Positions 1 to 8,726 of a stretch of DNA of 25,157 nt are shown here, piece after piece. The position numbers and the translations under genes were made by a program. The stretch is from Helicostylum pulchrum (taxonomy: Eukaryota > Mucoromycota > Mucoromycetes > Mucorales > Mucoraceae), in contig JAIXMO010000113.1 in assembly GCA_025677825.1 (NCBI GenBank), positions 1 through 25,157 of the forward strand, written 5' to 3'. The notes below the pieces were generated by a model that saw nothing but the letters and a program-made list of their open reading frames with translations, had not been told where the DNA came from and made no database searches. The number at the start of each line of letters is the position of its first letter. The first letter of the stretch is position 1.

Positions 1-218
1 CCCCCTTGCAGATTTTGAAAATCGTCAGAAAACAATCTACTACCAGCATCAGCAATGTAATTCAGATGACCAGGCAAATGTACAACTGAATAAGAGAAAG
101 CAAATAGCACTTCATAATAAGTTAGAAGAAGATGGTTTGGAATTTGCTGCGAATGTAAATAGATCAAAGATCTGTGATCAACATGCAACGTGAAGTGTTT
201 ATTTACTAGCCATTTAGC
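1..218 (-). pseudogene. Continuation of element 1 RNase H in a shifted frame
   Basis: Minus-strand translation in a frame other than that of the main polyprotein gives an uninterrupted run through HFTLHVDHRSL and VVHLPGHLNYIADAGSRL. These are the third RNase H catalytic-aspartate region and the typical end of a gypsy RNase H. The two frames overlap by only a few dozen bases around 218-255, so a single small indel there explains the break. The run is still open at base 1 and must continue into integrase outside the window. Confidence 0.85.
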
Positions 219-3200
219 TAAATCGCTGAAAACAATAAACAACCTGCTAGAATTTCACGACGAGTAGTACTAAAATGAAGTTCACTACCAGAAAGTGATC
301 GACTAGCCATAGCTACATAACGAATTTCGTTGTCAACTTTCATATACAAAACACCAGAAATACCTGTGTTTGAAGCATCAGTAGCAACGTGTAAAGGATA
401 TTTATAGTCAATTGCATGAATAAGTGGAGCCGAAGATAATGCCTTTTGAAGATTTCGAACCGCATGGGTGTGAACTTCTGTCCAGTGAGAAGGTAAGTCT
501 TTGACATTACGCAATTTATCTAAACAGGAACTAATATGTGCGTACATAGGGATAGATCCTCGAAAGAAATTTAAATACCCAAGGAAAGAATTCAAAGCAC
601 GAGTAGTTGTAGGAATGGGGAATTGCAATGCTGTATTAACTTTTCTAGGATCAGGTAATAACGCACCATTGACAATTGTCCAACCAAGAAGATGAATACT
701 GGTTTGTGCAAGTATAAGTTTCTCAGAAGAAACTACGAGATTTGCCTTGGTCAACCGGCGTAAAATCTCGGCAACACATTCAGTATGATGAGCTAACGTA
801 CCAGAAGTACTAATTGTAAGATCGTCGACATAAACTTGTATGTAAGGAAGGTCATGAAATAATTCTTGTAAGACTCGTTGAACAAGGTTTCCTACGAATG
901 TGATTCCGAAACAACACTTTACGAAAGAATATGCGCGATTTGTGAAGGGACAGGTAAACGAAAGCTTGTGTCTGTCTTCAGCTTCTACAAGGAAACTGTT
1001 GAAGCAGGAACGAATATCAATAATTGAATGTATAGTAGCTTGCCCAATTCTAGAATGGATCTCTGAAATGAGTGGAAAGCTCTGTGTATCCGTTATTTCT
1101 AATATAGCGTTTAAATTGCGAACATCAGCAACGATACGAGGCTTCTTAAAAGAATATACACCATCCATATCTTTTTTACTGACGACCAAAAGAGGTGAGT
1201 TAAAACCAGTATGCGAAGGAGCAGGTACAATAACAGATTCTTTTTCCCATAGTGCAATTTGAGCTAAGACAGACTCTTTAAAAGCGTAAGGAAGCGGAAA
1301 TTGTTTTGTGTAAGCTACACAACCAGGTTTAGTAGGTAAGCGAACAATAGCTCCTGGAAGATTACAATAAGTACGTGTTACATCGATAGCAGAATTCTGT
1401 TCCAATAAAGGTTTTAAAATTTCCAACATGTGTTTACGTTCAATATCAGTTCCGTAAGGACTATTATTTGGGGCAAGTGTAGTGGGATCAATAGGAACAG
1501 GAGGAAATGGATTAGATTTGTCAATATCAAAATGAGATATAATTAAACCTGTAACTCCAATTTGAAGTGTAGACATTAAATCCATTCCTATTAAGCATGG
1601 AATATTGGCATTATTTAACGAGGTAAAAATATCAAATATTTCGAATGTATGCGTATGAGTTTTATTATTATAAAAAAGTCGTAAACTAGAAAAACCATAT
1701 CTTTTCTCTACAGAATTTGCATGACCTAGTTGTATGGTACCAGAAGTAGGAGTAATGGTGGCATTGATGGCAGAGGCAAAAGATGGTGAAATAATACTAA
1801 ATGTACTACCAGTATCTAAGATGGCATAAGTTTTGATATTTTCTATAATAACAGGTAAAACCAGCATGTTAGTTCTATTATCAGGCGGTACGCTGTATAT
1901 TTCATGAAACTTACATAACTGTGCTTGCTCAGCAATCTCAAGAGCAACGTCGACGTCCATATCACTAGTAGTGATGTCAGGATGAGGAACAACAGGAACG
2001 GGAGGAACAGAAATGTTAGCATCAACTGATACTGTAGAAGAAGGCGTGGTGTTACTTAACTCGTCTTCCGACAAAGTCATACCAGCAAGGCGACGATGAG
2101 TATCATCTTGAGGAGGAGGAGGAGGAGGATTGTTACCACGAATAGCAGTGTTACACATGTGTGCAGGCGTCCAACCAGCAGCTCCACAGTGCCTACATGT
2201 CCGACGATTGACGTAAGACGAAGAAGAAGAAGAAGGTTCACCATTAGCACCAGCAGCAGCACGACAGTTTTCAGTATTGTGTGTGTCTACACGATGGTAG
2301 GAACAATACTTGTTACGACGCGGGCGGTTATTCCTTTCGGAACGTGATACAGGAGGAGAAACCGAACTAGATCCAGCACCAGGTGTATATGCGTGAGCAT
2401 ACTTTGATTTAGAAGATGATTTAACATCATCATTGTCAAAAGCAGCTTGTACATGTGACCTTTTAGATGAAGTAGGAGACGAACTAGAAGAAGCAGAAGC
2501 AGAAGAAGAACTAGCAGAAGCAGAAGAAGAAGAAGAGCCAACATTCTTGTAGAACTTGTTAAAGAAGTCCCGAGCAAAAGTAGTAATGATGTCCAAATCA
2601 TACTTTCTAGAATCATCCAGAGAGGCAACAGAAATAGTAATCTGCTCAAACAAACCCTTAGGAAGAGCACGACCAAAAGTATCAATCAATAATGAATTAG
2701 GTAACACTTGATCAACAGCACGTCGACGTAAAGTATTGAACCTGTCAATAAAGTTCTCGATCGATTCTCCAGGAAGCATCTTGATCATCGTCAATTCACG
2801 AGCACAACGCGCACGTTCTTCATGAACATTGAGACCGTAACGAGCCGTAAAAGCAGTAGTAAAATTATTCCAAGTAGGAGAAGCAGCATGAGCAGTACGA
2901 TAGTTTGTCAAAAAATCATCATACCAAATACGAGCAGTAGGAGAGAGGAGTGGAGGTAACAAACGCAAGTAGTTGGCATCCAAATCCAAACAATGACTAT
3001 TCATGATATCTTCAAAGTGTTGGATACACGCCTTGATATCAGCAAAAACTTGATGACCAGAAGCACGATTAAACACTTGACCTTCCCATTGAAACAAGCA
3101 CAACTTTGGAACAATAGTGGTAGGGGCTCTAGAAACAAAAGTTTCTGTACGAGCAACAGGAGAAGAAGTAGTAGCAGCAGAAGAAGAAGACAAGGAAGCA

Positions 3201-3553
3201 ACAGAAGAAGTATCATCAACCATGGACGAACACGCGGCCTTCATCATTTTCAAGTCCTTCAACTTGTTTGCCAAAGTAGTACGAGCGTTGGTCAGTTCAA
3301 CACCAACAGGAGCAGAAGCGATGTAAAGAGACAAATCCCTAATAGATGACTTCAACAAAGCAAAAGCAATCTTCATGTCAGCTTCAACGTCGGCATGATT
3401 AATATGGCTAACGTTAGCCTCAGCAAGAGAGCTGTCAACGTCCATGTTATTATTCATAACCTCGGTATTAGCGACAGAAGGGGAAGCAGCATTGTTATGG
3501 TCAGTGTTACCAGCAGCGGGAGAACAAATAGGAGAAGAGGTGGGCACGGTCAT
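218..3553 (-). CDS. Gag-Pol polyprotein of a Ty3/gypsy retrotransposon (broken in RNase H)
   Basis: This 1111-residue frame fuses Gag and Pol with no frameshift between them. The Gag core spans about residues 150-337. A serine/alanine-rich linker covers about 339-363, and two Cys/His clusters follow: C-x2-H-type at about 417-430 and C-x2-C-x8-H-x-C at 453-467. The aspartic protease motif DTGS is at 580-583. Reverse transcriptase spans about 750-960 with the catalytic YVDD at 908-911. RNase H starts at about 1053 (HVATDAS) and stops early at 1111. A retrotransposon Gag coats the RNA, and Pol matures the proteins, copies the RNA and degrades it. The start is the first ATG after the LTR leader. 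The Gag core is clearly related to the Gag at 8916-9758. The premature stop makes this copy defective unless it is a sequencing error. Confidence 0.92.
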   Translation of the reverse strand: MTVPTSSPICSPAAGNTDHNNAASPSVANTEVMNNNMDVDSSLAEANVSHINHADVEADMKIAFALLKSSIRDLSLYIASAPVGVELTNARTTLANKLKDLKMMKAACSSMVDDTSSVASLSSSSAATTSSPVARTETFVSRAPTTIVPKLCLFQWEGQVFNRASGHQVFADIKACIQHFEDIMNSHCLDLDANYLRLLPPLLSPTARIWYDDFLTNYRTAHAASPTWNNFTTAFTARYGLNVHEERARCARELTMIKMLPGESIENFIDRFNTLRRRAVDQVLPNSLLIDTFGRALPKGLFEQITISVASLDDSRKYDLDIITTFARDFFNKFYKNVGSSSSSASASSSSASASSSSSPTSSKRSHVQAAFDNDDVKSSSKSKYAHAYTPGAGSSSVSPPVSRSERNNRPRRNKYCSYHRVDTHNTENCRAAAGANGEPSSSSSSYVNRRTCRHCGAAGWTPAHMCNTAIRGNNPPPPPPQDDTHRRLAGMTLSEDELSNTTPSSTVSVDANISVPPVPVVPHPDITTSDMDVDVALEIAEQAQLCKFHEIYSVPPDNRTNMLVLPVIIENIKTYAILDTGSTFSIISPSFASAINATITPTSGTIQLGHANSVEKRYGFSSLRLFYNNKTHTHTFEIFDIFTSLNNANIPCLIGMDLMSTLQIGVTGLIISHFDIDKSNPFPPVPIDPTTLAPNNSPYGTDIERKHMLEILKPLLEQNSAIDVTRTYCNLPGAIVRLPTKPGCVAYTKQFPLPYAFKESVLAQIALWEKESVIVPAPSHTGFNSPLLVVSKKDMDGVYSFKKPRIVADVRNLNAILEITDTQSFPLISEIHSRIGQATIHSIIDIRSCFNSFLVEAEDRHKLSFTCPFTNRAYSFVKCCFGITFVGNLVQRVLQELFHDLPYIQVYVDDLTISTSGTLAHHTECVAEILRRLTKANLVVSSEKLILAQTSIHLLGWTIVNGALLPDPRKVNTALQFPIPTTTRALNSFLGYLNFFRGSIPMYAHISSCLDKLRNVKDLPSHWTEVHTHAVRNLQKALSSAPLIHAIDYKYPLHVATDASNTGISGVLYMKVDNEIRYVAMASRSLSGSELHFSTTRREILAGCLLFSAI

Positions 3554-3674
3554 AGCAGAAAAAAAGGATTTTTAAAAATAGAAGTTTTGAGTTTGAAATA
3601 AAAAAAAAGAGAAAAAGAGATTTTTCTGGTAAGGGAAATAAACTTTTAAATATAACGAATATGATTAAAAAAAA
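3554..3674 (-). other. Element 1 leader between LTR and gag ATG
   Basis: This is a 121-bp low-complexity leader. Immediately after the LTR (element sense) it starts with eight T residues, not with a TGG-type tRNA primer-binding site. About 25 bases in, a short A/T-rich stretch (plus strand about 3634-3652) is nearly complementary, with one bulge, to the sequence just after the LTR TATA box. That could be a self-primer or simply low complexity. Confidence 0.5.
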
Positions 3675-4095
3675 TGTGGAATCTGAGCTATGAAATAGTA
3701 AAGATTCAAAAATAAAATAAAAACACAAAAGATACAAGAAAGTAATCAGTCGCAAAAGCAGATAAAAGTTTTATTTACGTGAAAAAGGTAGAGGTTTATA
3801 TAGCTTTTTCATGTCTGAGTTTACAGATAAAATAAGTGTGTTTGTGCCACGCTAAAGTGCCACACTTTCCATATCTAATTTCCTGCCGTGATTATATAAT
3901 CCAGTCTTTCGGACAAGACATGCAATTATAGAAATCCTCTAATCCTGTATCCAGACATCAGTTATTACTGGGCGATGTTGATAAGGCTTAGTTAAAATAA
4001 ATATGTATTAGTCATAATGGTTAAAGCTGTGAGATAATCAAGTATGTGTAAATATATATGAGAATATATATCTGTATATATGCTTGATCACATCA
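3675..4095 (-). repeat. LTR family D, copy 1 (5' LTR of element 1)
   Basis: This 421-bp unit begins TGATGTGATC and ends GATTCCACA in element orientation (TG...CA). It recurs at 5387-6231, where it is also 421 bp once a nested insertion is removed; one difference was noticed (GCTGTGAG against GTTGTGAG). In element orientation a TATA box (CTATATAAACC, about 3797-3805) is followed by an AATAAAA-type signal. That gives the U3-R-U5 order for a minus-strand element and matches its position ahead of gag. Confidence 0.9.
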
Positions 4096-4165
4096 TTGTA
4101 TCACTTGAAGAAATAAACTGTTATACTATATTTCTTCATTAAATTTATATAGTCGATAAGAAATA
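4096..4165 (-). repeat. Fragment of LTR B
   Basis: The 70 bases match the part of LTR B seen at about 11205-11275, from the ATCACTTGAAGAAATAAACT stretch through ATATAGTCGATAAGAA, in the same orientation. It is cut on the left by LTR D and on the right at a TA by the Tc1 end starting CAGTGATTCC at 4166. It therefore predates both insertions. Confidence 0.8.
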
Positions 4166-4980
4166 CAGTGATTCCACACCCAATTTGAAGATTTTTAAAA
4201 AAAATGACGGAGTAAAAAATATTATTTCCGTGCCTTTAAAAAAGTAAATTAGTCTAAAAGTTAAAACTAATTTCGAGGATAAGTAAAATCATTTTCACAC
4301 ATTTAAACTGGCGTTTTATTTAAACAATTTTCAAAGTGATTTTTCGAGTGCAAAGCTATGTTATGAAGATACTTGGTAGGAATGTTATATGCGGCATCGA
4401 CAATTCTGGCTTCAAGCGTTTCGGTATCTTGAAGTTTTTGACGTTTTACGCGAGCTTTAATAAGTGCCCAAAATTGTTCAATTGGATTTAACTCGGGCGA
4501 ATATGGGGGGAGATACACGCATTTATAATCTCTTTCTCTACATTCAATAAGCTCGTTTATCTCACACTGTGTTAAAAGAAAAAAAAAAGCGGCACGATAT
4601 CTGCACGGTATTGCTATCGGGTGGCGCACACCCGAGCTTTTTTTGAAAGTATTGCACCACCCGATAGCAATACCGTGCAGATATCGTGCCACTTTTTTTT
4701 TCTTTTAACACAGTGTCAATCGATGTATGTACGGGCGCATTGTCCATAATAAGATAAAATCCTCTAAAGCTCTCGTATTTATCGATGACATTTAAAGACT
4801 CACTTATAAACTTCAGATAATGACCAGTTGTGATATCTTTTTTTTCCTCTTTTCTAGAGCTACTTCCTGGTGTCTGCCTTTTTTTTACCGCCTTGAACTT
4901 TTCGTATCTTTGGGGCGCTTTTGGTACTCGAATACTCAAGTTAATAACACCAAATGGTGATATTCACCAAGGCTTTTTAA
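4166..4980 (-). pseudogene. Tc1/IS630-type (DDE_3) transposase remnant interrupted by a MITE
   Basis: A DDE transposase moves a Tc1/mariner-type element by cut and paste. On the minus strand the reading runs through PFGVINLSIRVPK, GHYLKFISESL and LIMDNAPVHTS (second catalytic Asp). It resumes after the 151-bp insertion at 4565-4715 with YLPPYSPELNPIEQFW (catalytic Glu) and stops at 4303-4305. The first catalytic Asp region is missing. An in-frame TGA lies just upstream of the PFGVIN stretch (about 4960), and sequence further upstream no longer aligns with what I expect. One terminus is visible as CAGTGATTCCACACC at 4166 next to a TA dinucleotide; no matching right terminus was found. The protein style is one I associate from memory with Mucoromycota genomes. 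Confidence 0.85.
4565..4715. mobile_element. 151-bp palindromic CACTA-like MITE with TCA target duplication
   Basis: The left arm (4565-4624) and right arm (4657-4715) are near-perfect inverted repeats around a spacer of about 32 bp. Termini are CACTGTGTTAAAAG and CTTTTAACACAGTG. TCA flanks both ends (4562-4564 and 4716-4718). Removing the element plus one TCA restores the transposase frame. CACT(G/A) termini with a 3-bp duplication are the hallmark of EnSpm/CACTA elements. The same terminal 60 bp recurs at 13104-13163, so this is probably a non-autonomous derivative of that family. Confidence 0.85.
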
Positions 4981-5386
4981 TTATGGCAATACTAACTTTT
5001 TCTTGATTTCTCGGCAAAAAACACCGTGAAATTAAATAATTGACAAAATTTAACATATTTGAAAATTAAATTCGTGAGAATAAAAAAAATAGGTAATTTT
5101 AGACAATTTTATGGCGGGGGTAGCCAGAATACGAAATACGACAATTTTATTTTTTGTTTTACTTATTTACGACCCAGACGACAATATATTTTGTCAAAAA
5201 ACCACTATCTTGTGAGTGTCACGAAGTTTTTTTTTATTATACTTTTTTTAGGTGTAGACAAACAAACTGATGCCCACATCTATTATGTAATAAAAAAACT
5301 ATTTAACTTTTTAGTTTATTCATTGAGAAATGATTTCTTAATGTTAGATTTATTACTAACTTACACCAAGATTGATTTATAGACTA
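4981..5386. other. AT-rich stretch with no supported gene
   Basis: No motif-bearing frame was found on either strand. A 107-codon plus-strand frame at 5059-5382 is low-complexity in composition and matches nothing I recognise. The stretch lies between a decayed Tc1 copy and LTR D and may include the rest of that element or older debris. Confidence 0.4.
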
Positions 5387-6231
5387 TGTGGAATCTGAGC
5401 TATGAAATAGTAAAGATTCAAAAATAAAATAAAAACACAAAAGATACAAGAAAGTAATCAGTCGCAAAAGCAGATAAAAGTTTTATTTACGTGAAAAAGG
5501 TAGAGGTTTATATAGCTTTTTCATGTCTGAGTTTACAGATAAAATAAGTGTGTTTGTGCCACGCTAAAGTGCCACACTTTCCATATCTAATTTCCTGCCG
5601 TGATTATATAATCCAGTCTTTCGGACAAGACATGCAATTATAGAAATCCTCTAATCCTGTATCCAGTGATATATACACGCTATATATGCACATCTTTTGA
5701 TTACTATTTTGAAGTCTACTTTGCTTCTTCATTTTGACAAGTATAGATTTACTACGGGTAAATCTATAACGCGTGTATTTTCCTTATAAAAGATGTCCGT
5801 GACACTGTTACGCAAATTTCCTATTCTTATTTATCGTGATCTGCTCACTCAAATAATACCACAGACAACTCGGTCCGTTCACTTCCAGAAAAGGGTTACT
5901 TCTTGTATATTTGTTATGATGATTACTATTATGAACAACTCCCTATTTTACCATCGTCTGATTCAACTGTCATTGAAATCTTCTCATTCATATAAATAGC
6001 CATTCTTTTCCCTTTCAAATAATAAAATCTTTTGCTTTACTTTTATCAATTTTATTGACTTATTAATATATTAGCAAATATATCATCCAGACATCAGTTA
6101 TTACTGGGCGATGTTGATAAGGCTTAGTTAAAATAAATATGTATTAGTCATAATGGTTAAAGTTGTGAGATAATCAAGTATGTGTAAATATATATGAGAA
6201 TATATATCTGTATATATGCTTGATCACATCA
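5387..6231 (-). repeat. LTR family D, copy 2, interrupted by LTR A'
   Basis: The two pieces, 5387-5666 and 6091-6231, join to a 421-bp unit matching LTR D copy 1 end to end. The orientation is also the same. Flanking bases (GACTA on the left, ATTTG on the right) are not a duplication, and neither side looks like the internal region of element 1. It is therefore a solo or recombined LTR, not one of an intact pair. Confidence 0.88.
5667..6085 (+). repeat. Solo LTR A' nested in LTR D
   Basis: This 419-bp insertion has termini TGATATATAC and AAATATATCA and an exact 5-bp duplication TCCAG (5662-5666 and 6086-6090). The termini resemble LTR A (9765 and 10447), but the interior is diverged, so it is a sister subfamily. 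A likely polyadenylation signal (AATAAAAT) lies about 60 bp from its right end, which supports plus orientation. Confidence 0.9.
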
Positions 6232-6251
6232 ATTTGATACTATTTATCACA
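6232..6251 (+). repeat. 20-bp stub of LTR C
   Basis: ATTTGATACTATTTATCACA is exactly the 3' end of LTR C as seen at 17495-17514. The rest of this LTR C copy was lost when LTR D copy 2 came to lie at 6231. On its right it abuts the DDE gene fragment, so LTR C once interrupted that gene. Confidence 0.75.
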
Positions 6252-6399
6252 CTTCTATTTTACTACGAAAACTACCAAAAGTTTCATTATATAAAATCTC
6301 ATCTTCAGTAAGATCCTCATTTATCTTTTTCCTAATTGGAAACATAAAGTTGCTATTGTTTATTTTATCATTTCCTTTTTTATCACAATTTTCTAAAAA
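6252..6399 (-). pseudogene. C-terminal piece of a DDE_Tnp_4/Harbinger-like transposase
   Basis: Minus-strand translation gives FLENCD, then NNSNFMFPIRKK and ETFGSFRSKIE, ending where LTR C was inserted. From memory the NNFMxPIRK...FGSFRSKIE pattern belongs to the late catalytic region of a fungal DDE transposase family whose N-terminal part resembles the protein at 8317-8690. Both pieces are on the same strand and in the expected order with a Tc1 element between them. The middle of the gene is missing, so a deletion accompanied or followed the Tc1 insertion. Confidence 0.6.
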
Positions 6400-6436
6400 T
6401 TAAATTTTATTAAAAAAAAAGAGAAATGTCAAGAAA

Positions 6437-7951
6437 TCAATATGTTGTATATCCACCTCTAGCATTGATAACAGCTTCAATTATTTTATGATAATTATTG
6501 TAATAATTATCCATAGCATCCTTGGTAAATCTATTCCATTCATAGTCAAATCTCTGCCATAATTCTTCGACATTTTTAGGCTTAAGCGGATAACAATCTA
6601 GTCTTTTCTTTACATGATGCCAGAGGTGCTCAATCGGATTAAGATCTGGGCTACATGGCGGCCAGTCTTTGGTGTAATTTATGCCTTGATTATCCAGCCA
6701 ATTTTTACTGGTGTTTGAAGTATGGCATGTGGTACCGTCCTGTTGAAATACGACATCACTATGGGTAAGACCATAGTATCCCAATGTATCGATGTATGAC
6801 TTCCGTAAAGCATGTTGATAGAGGTCAGAATTTATAGAATCCTCAAGTAAACGACATGCATAACCTGGTCTTAATGCTTTCATACAACCTCAGATCACTA
6901 TAGATCCACCACTACCCTGTTTTTTACTTTTGAAGTTGAACGGCCTAAGTTTTGCACCTTTCAAGACGTATGTATACTCGGCACCATCCGATCCCCAGAT
7001 GTAGCTTGGTTTCGTCTGAGGACACAACCTTCTTCCAGTCCTCTACTGTCCAGTCACGATGCTCTTTTGCCCATTTATAACGTTTTTTCATATGCGTTAT
7101 ATCAATGGCGGCAGTTGAATACTTAAATCGACACCTAAAACCTAAGTCTTTAATGATTTTTCGAATGGCATTATTGTTGTATTCACGTACTATACAGATA
7201 TATAATTTAGATATACCTTTATACACAAAGGCTATATAACAATATAATATTATTTATTTGGTATTTGGATCTGTATACTTCTTATCGACTATATAAATTT
7301 AATGAAGAAATATAGTGTAACAGTTTATTTCTTCAAGTGATGCAATAACCTACAAACGGTTCATTGTACTGAAGTGGTACAATAATCTACAAACAGTTAT
7401 TCTTCTAAAAAGTGATACAAGAAGCACTTTGTCTTCAAAGCTTATTCATTCATATTTTCCCACATTATATTCACTTATTTTCCTCACCATCAACTCACTT
7501 ATTTTTCCCACCATCAATTAATGTTCCTTCAATGTCTTATTTATATTCTGAAAAGTATATATAAGGACCCATAATTTCCATTAAATAAAAAACAATCATT
7601 TTCAAGTCTGATAATCTTTCTGTTTAATTTTTTATTTTTGATATTTATTCTTTAAATATCATAATTATAGCTAATTGAATAACCAAAACCACACAAGTAT
7701 TTATGAACATCACGAGCGGACTGTAAGGAACCAGATCGAAGTTTCAAACGTATAACTGCTTTAGTAAATTGTTTCACAATGCTGGATCTACCGGCAGGTT
7801 GTCGAATATAATCTGGAATAACGCTTGATCTCATCCTGTTTACATGTGACTTTGAAACTCCTGTACGTTTTATAATGTTGACAGTGGGTTTACCATTCAA
7901 AATAAGAGACTTGACGTCATCACGTTTACTTTGGCTAAGTTTATAAGGCAT
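6437..7951 (-). pseudogene. Tc1-type DD34E transposase, broken by an LTR, a frameshift and a stop
   Basis: The start ATG is at 7951. The N-terminal helix-turn-helix region (MPYKLSQSKRDDVKSLI) runs to SYN at about 7669, where LTR B (7175-7663) interrupts it. Translation resumes at 7174 with NAIRKIIKDLGF and passes KVVSSDETK (first Asp). The frame shifts at about 7000, and a TGA sits where a Trp is expected at about 6892. It continues through VVFQQDGTTCHTS (second Asp) and SPDLNPIEHLW (Glu) to the stop at 6437. All three catalytic residues are present but in separate frames, so the copy is dead. It would have cut and pasted the surrounding Tc1 element. Confidence 0.88.
7175..7663 (+). repeat. 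Solo LTR B, copy 1
   Basis: This 489-bp LTR runs from TGTTGTATTC to AAATATCATA with an exact 5-bp duplication ATTAT (7170-7174 and 7664-7668). Excising it restores the transposase codons. A TATA-like ATATATAAGG (about 7557) and an AATAAAA signal (about 7585) give plus orientation. The 3' terminus is CATA, not CACA, and the other complete copy (10391-11374) has the same end. Confidence 0.9.
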
Positions 7952-8316
7952 AGTATTTTTTAAAAGCGGTTAAGTTTGGAGAGTGATAGTAACAGGGGAA
8001 GTTTCGAAAATTTTGACGGTATTTATATCATGATATAGAGAAAGGTTTAAATATTCAGATAGCATTAATGTATTTTTGATACAACTACATGCCAGCTGTA
8101 AATGATTTAATATTTAAATAATGCGGAAAATTAAAAAAATTCCGAATCACTTTATTTTTCTTACATAATGATTACGTCATAAAAACCAATTAAAATTTTA
8201 CTTAAAATAAAATTCAGCCTCGTCTGCCTTTTCTGATATATGATTTGTATAGCTAGTACCATTATTCGCGGAAATATTTAAAAAACAAGTTTTGTGGGTC
8301 AATTTATGTAACCACT

Positions 8317-8690
8317 GTATTTAATTCATTTTTATTATTATTCCAAAACTGTTTATAAATTTCATAAAATGATGTTGAAGGCATATAATCTTCCATGTCT
8401 CTAATTGAGTTACCAGAAATTAAGTGGTATAGTATTAATAGTCCTTTTTCCATAAATACATAGGGTCCCTTATAATCATACTTTGGAAATATTATAACAA
8501 GAAAAAAGAAAACAGGTATATACCCTAATTTATTTATTAGTTCTTCTTTTACTTTAATAATATTTTTAACATTTCTTATTTCTTCTCTATGTTTATAATC
8601 TGATATTTTTATAGGGTAGTTTATATCTAAATATTGCCAATAGCCACTATTAATTTTAGATAATTCTCTATTTAATATATGTTCTTCCAT
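8317..8690 (-). pseudogene. N-terminal piece of a DDE_Tnp_4/Harbinger-like transposase
   Basis: The frame starts with ATG at 8690 and encodes about 124 residues, including SKINSGYWQYLDINYP, KGPYVFMEKGLLILYHL and SGNSIRDMEDYMPSTSFYEI. That looks like the helical N-terminal region before a DDE catalytic domain. It is cut at a TA by the Tc1 terminus, which contributes only the last codons and a stop. Plausible 5' untranslated sequence lies at 8691-8726. The family assignment is from memory. The gene probably moved a Harbinger/IS5-like element and is now inactive. Confidence 0.6.
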
Positions 8691-8726
8691 TTATTTTATT
8701 ATTGGAAATTCAATTTTTACACTTGA

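Larger units (their letters stand above)
1..4095 (-). mobile_element. Ty3/gypsy LTR retrotransposon, element 1 (5' LTR to RNase H, cut by window edge)
   Basis: The minus strand holds, in order, a 421-bp LTR (4095-3675), a 121-bp leader, one fused gag-pol frame (3553-218) and more RNase H sequence running off the window at base 1. Protease lies before reverse transcriptase and RNase H follows it, which is the gypsy order; integrase and the 3' LTR would lie outside the window. The leader (3674-3554) is T-rich at its 5' end in element sense, and no tRNA-type primer site starting TGG follows the LTR. The element appears to have inserted into an older LTR B, because LTR B sequence resumes exactly at 4096. 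A frame break near 218 means this copy is probably not autonomous. Confidence 0.9.
6400..8316 (-). mobile_element. Tc1/mariner element, decayed, with solo LTR B inside
   Basis: The right terminus reads ATTTATGTAACCACTG at 8301-8316, followed by the TA target (8317-8318), and lies within the DDE gene frame. A broken Tc1 transposase occupies 7951-6437 on the minus strand. No matching left terminus (CAGTGGTTAC...) exists near 6400, so the left end has been deleted together with part of the target gene. The region 7960-8300 is the non-coding right arm. Confidence 0.8.

Noticed and set aside
205..260. Programmed -1 frameshift in element 1
   Set aside because: The break lies inside the RNase H fold and no clear slippery heptamer is visible; a random indel is simpler.
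2096..2347. Arg-rich plus-strand frame and similar frames at 2993-3349 and 3117-3326
   Set aside because: Antisense shadows of Ser- and Pro-rich coding repeats in the element 1 Gag.
5059..5382. 107-codon plus-strand frame
   Set aside because: Phe/Leu/Lys-rich composition from AT-rich DNA, no motif, and flanked by transposon debris.
5793..5999. 68-codon plus-strand frame
   Set aside because: Lies wholly inside solo LTR A', so it is LTR sequence.
3675..6231. LTR D copies 1 and 2 as the two LTRs of a single element
   Set aside because: The 1.3 kb between them holds LTR B and Tc1 debris, not gag-pol, and the outer flanks do not match.
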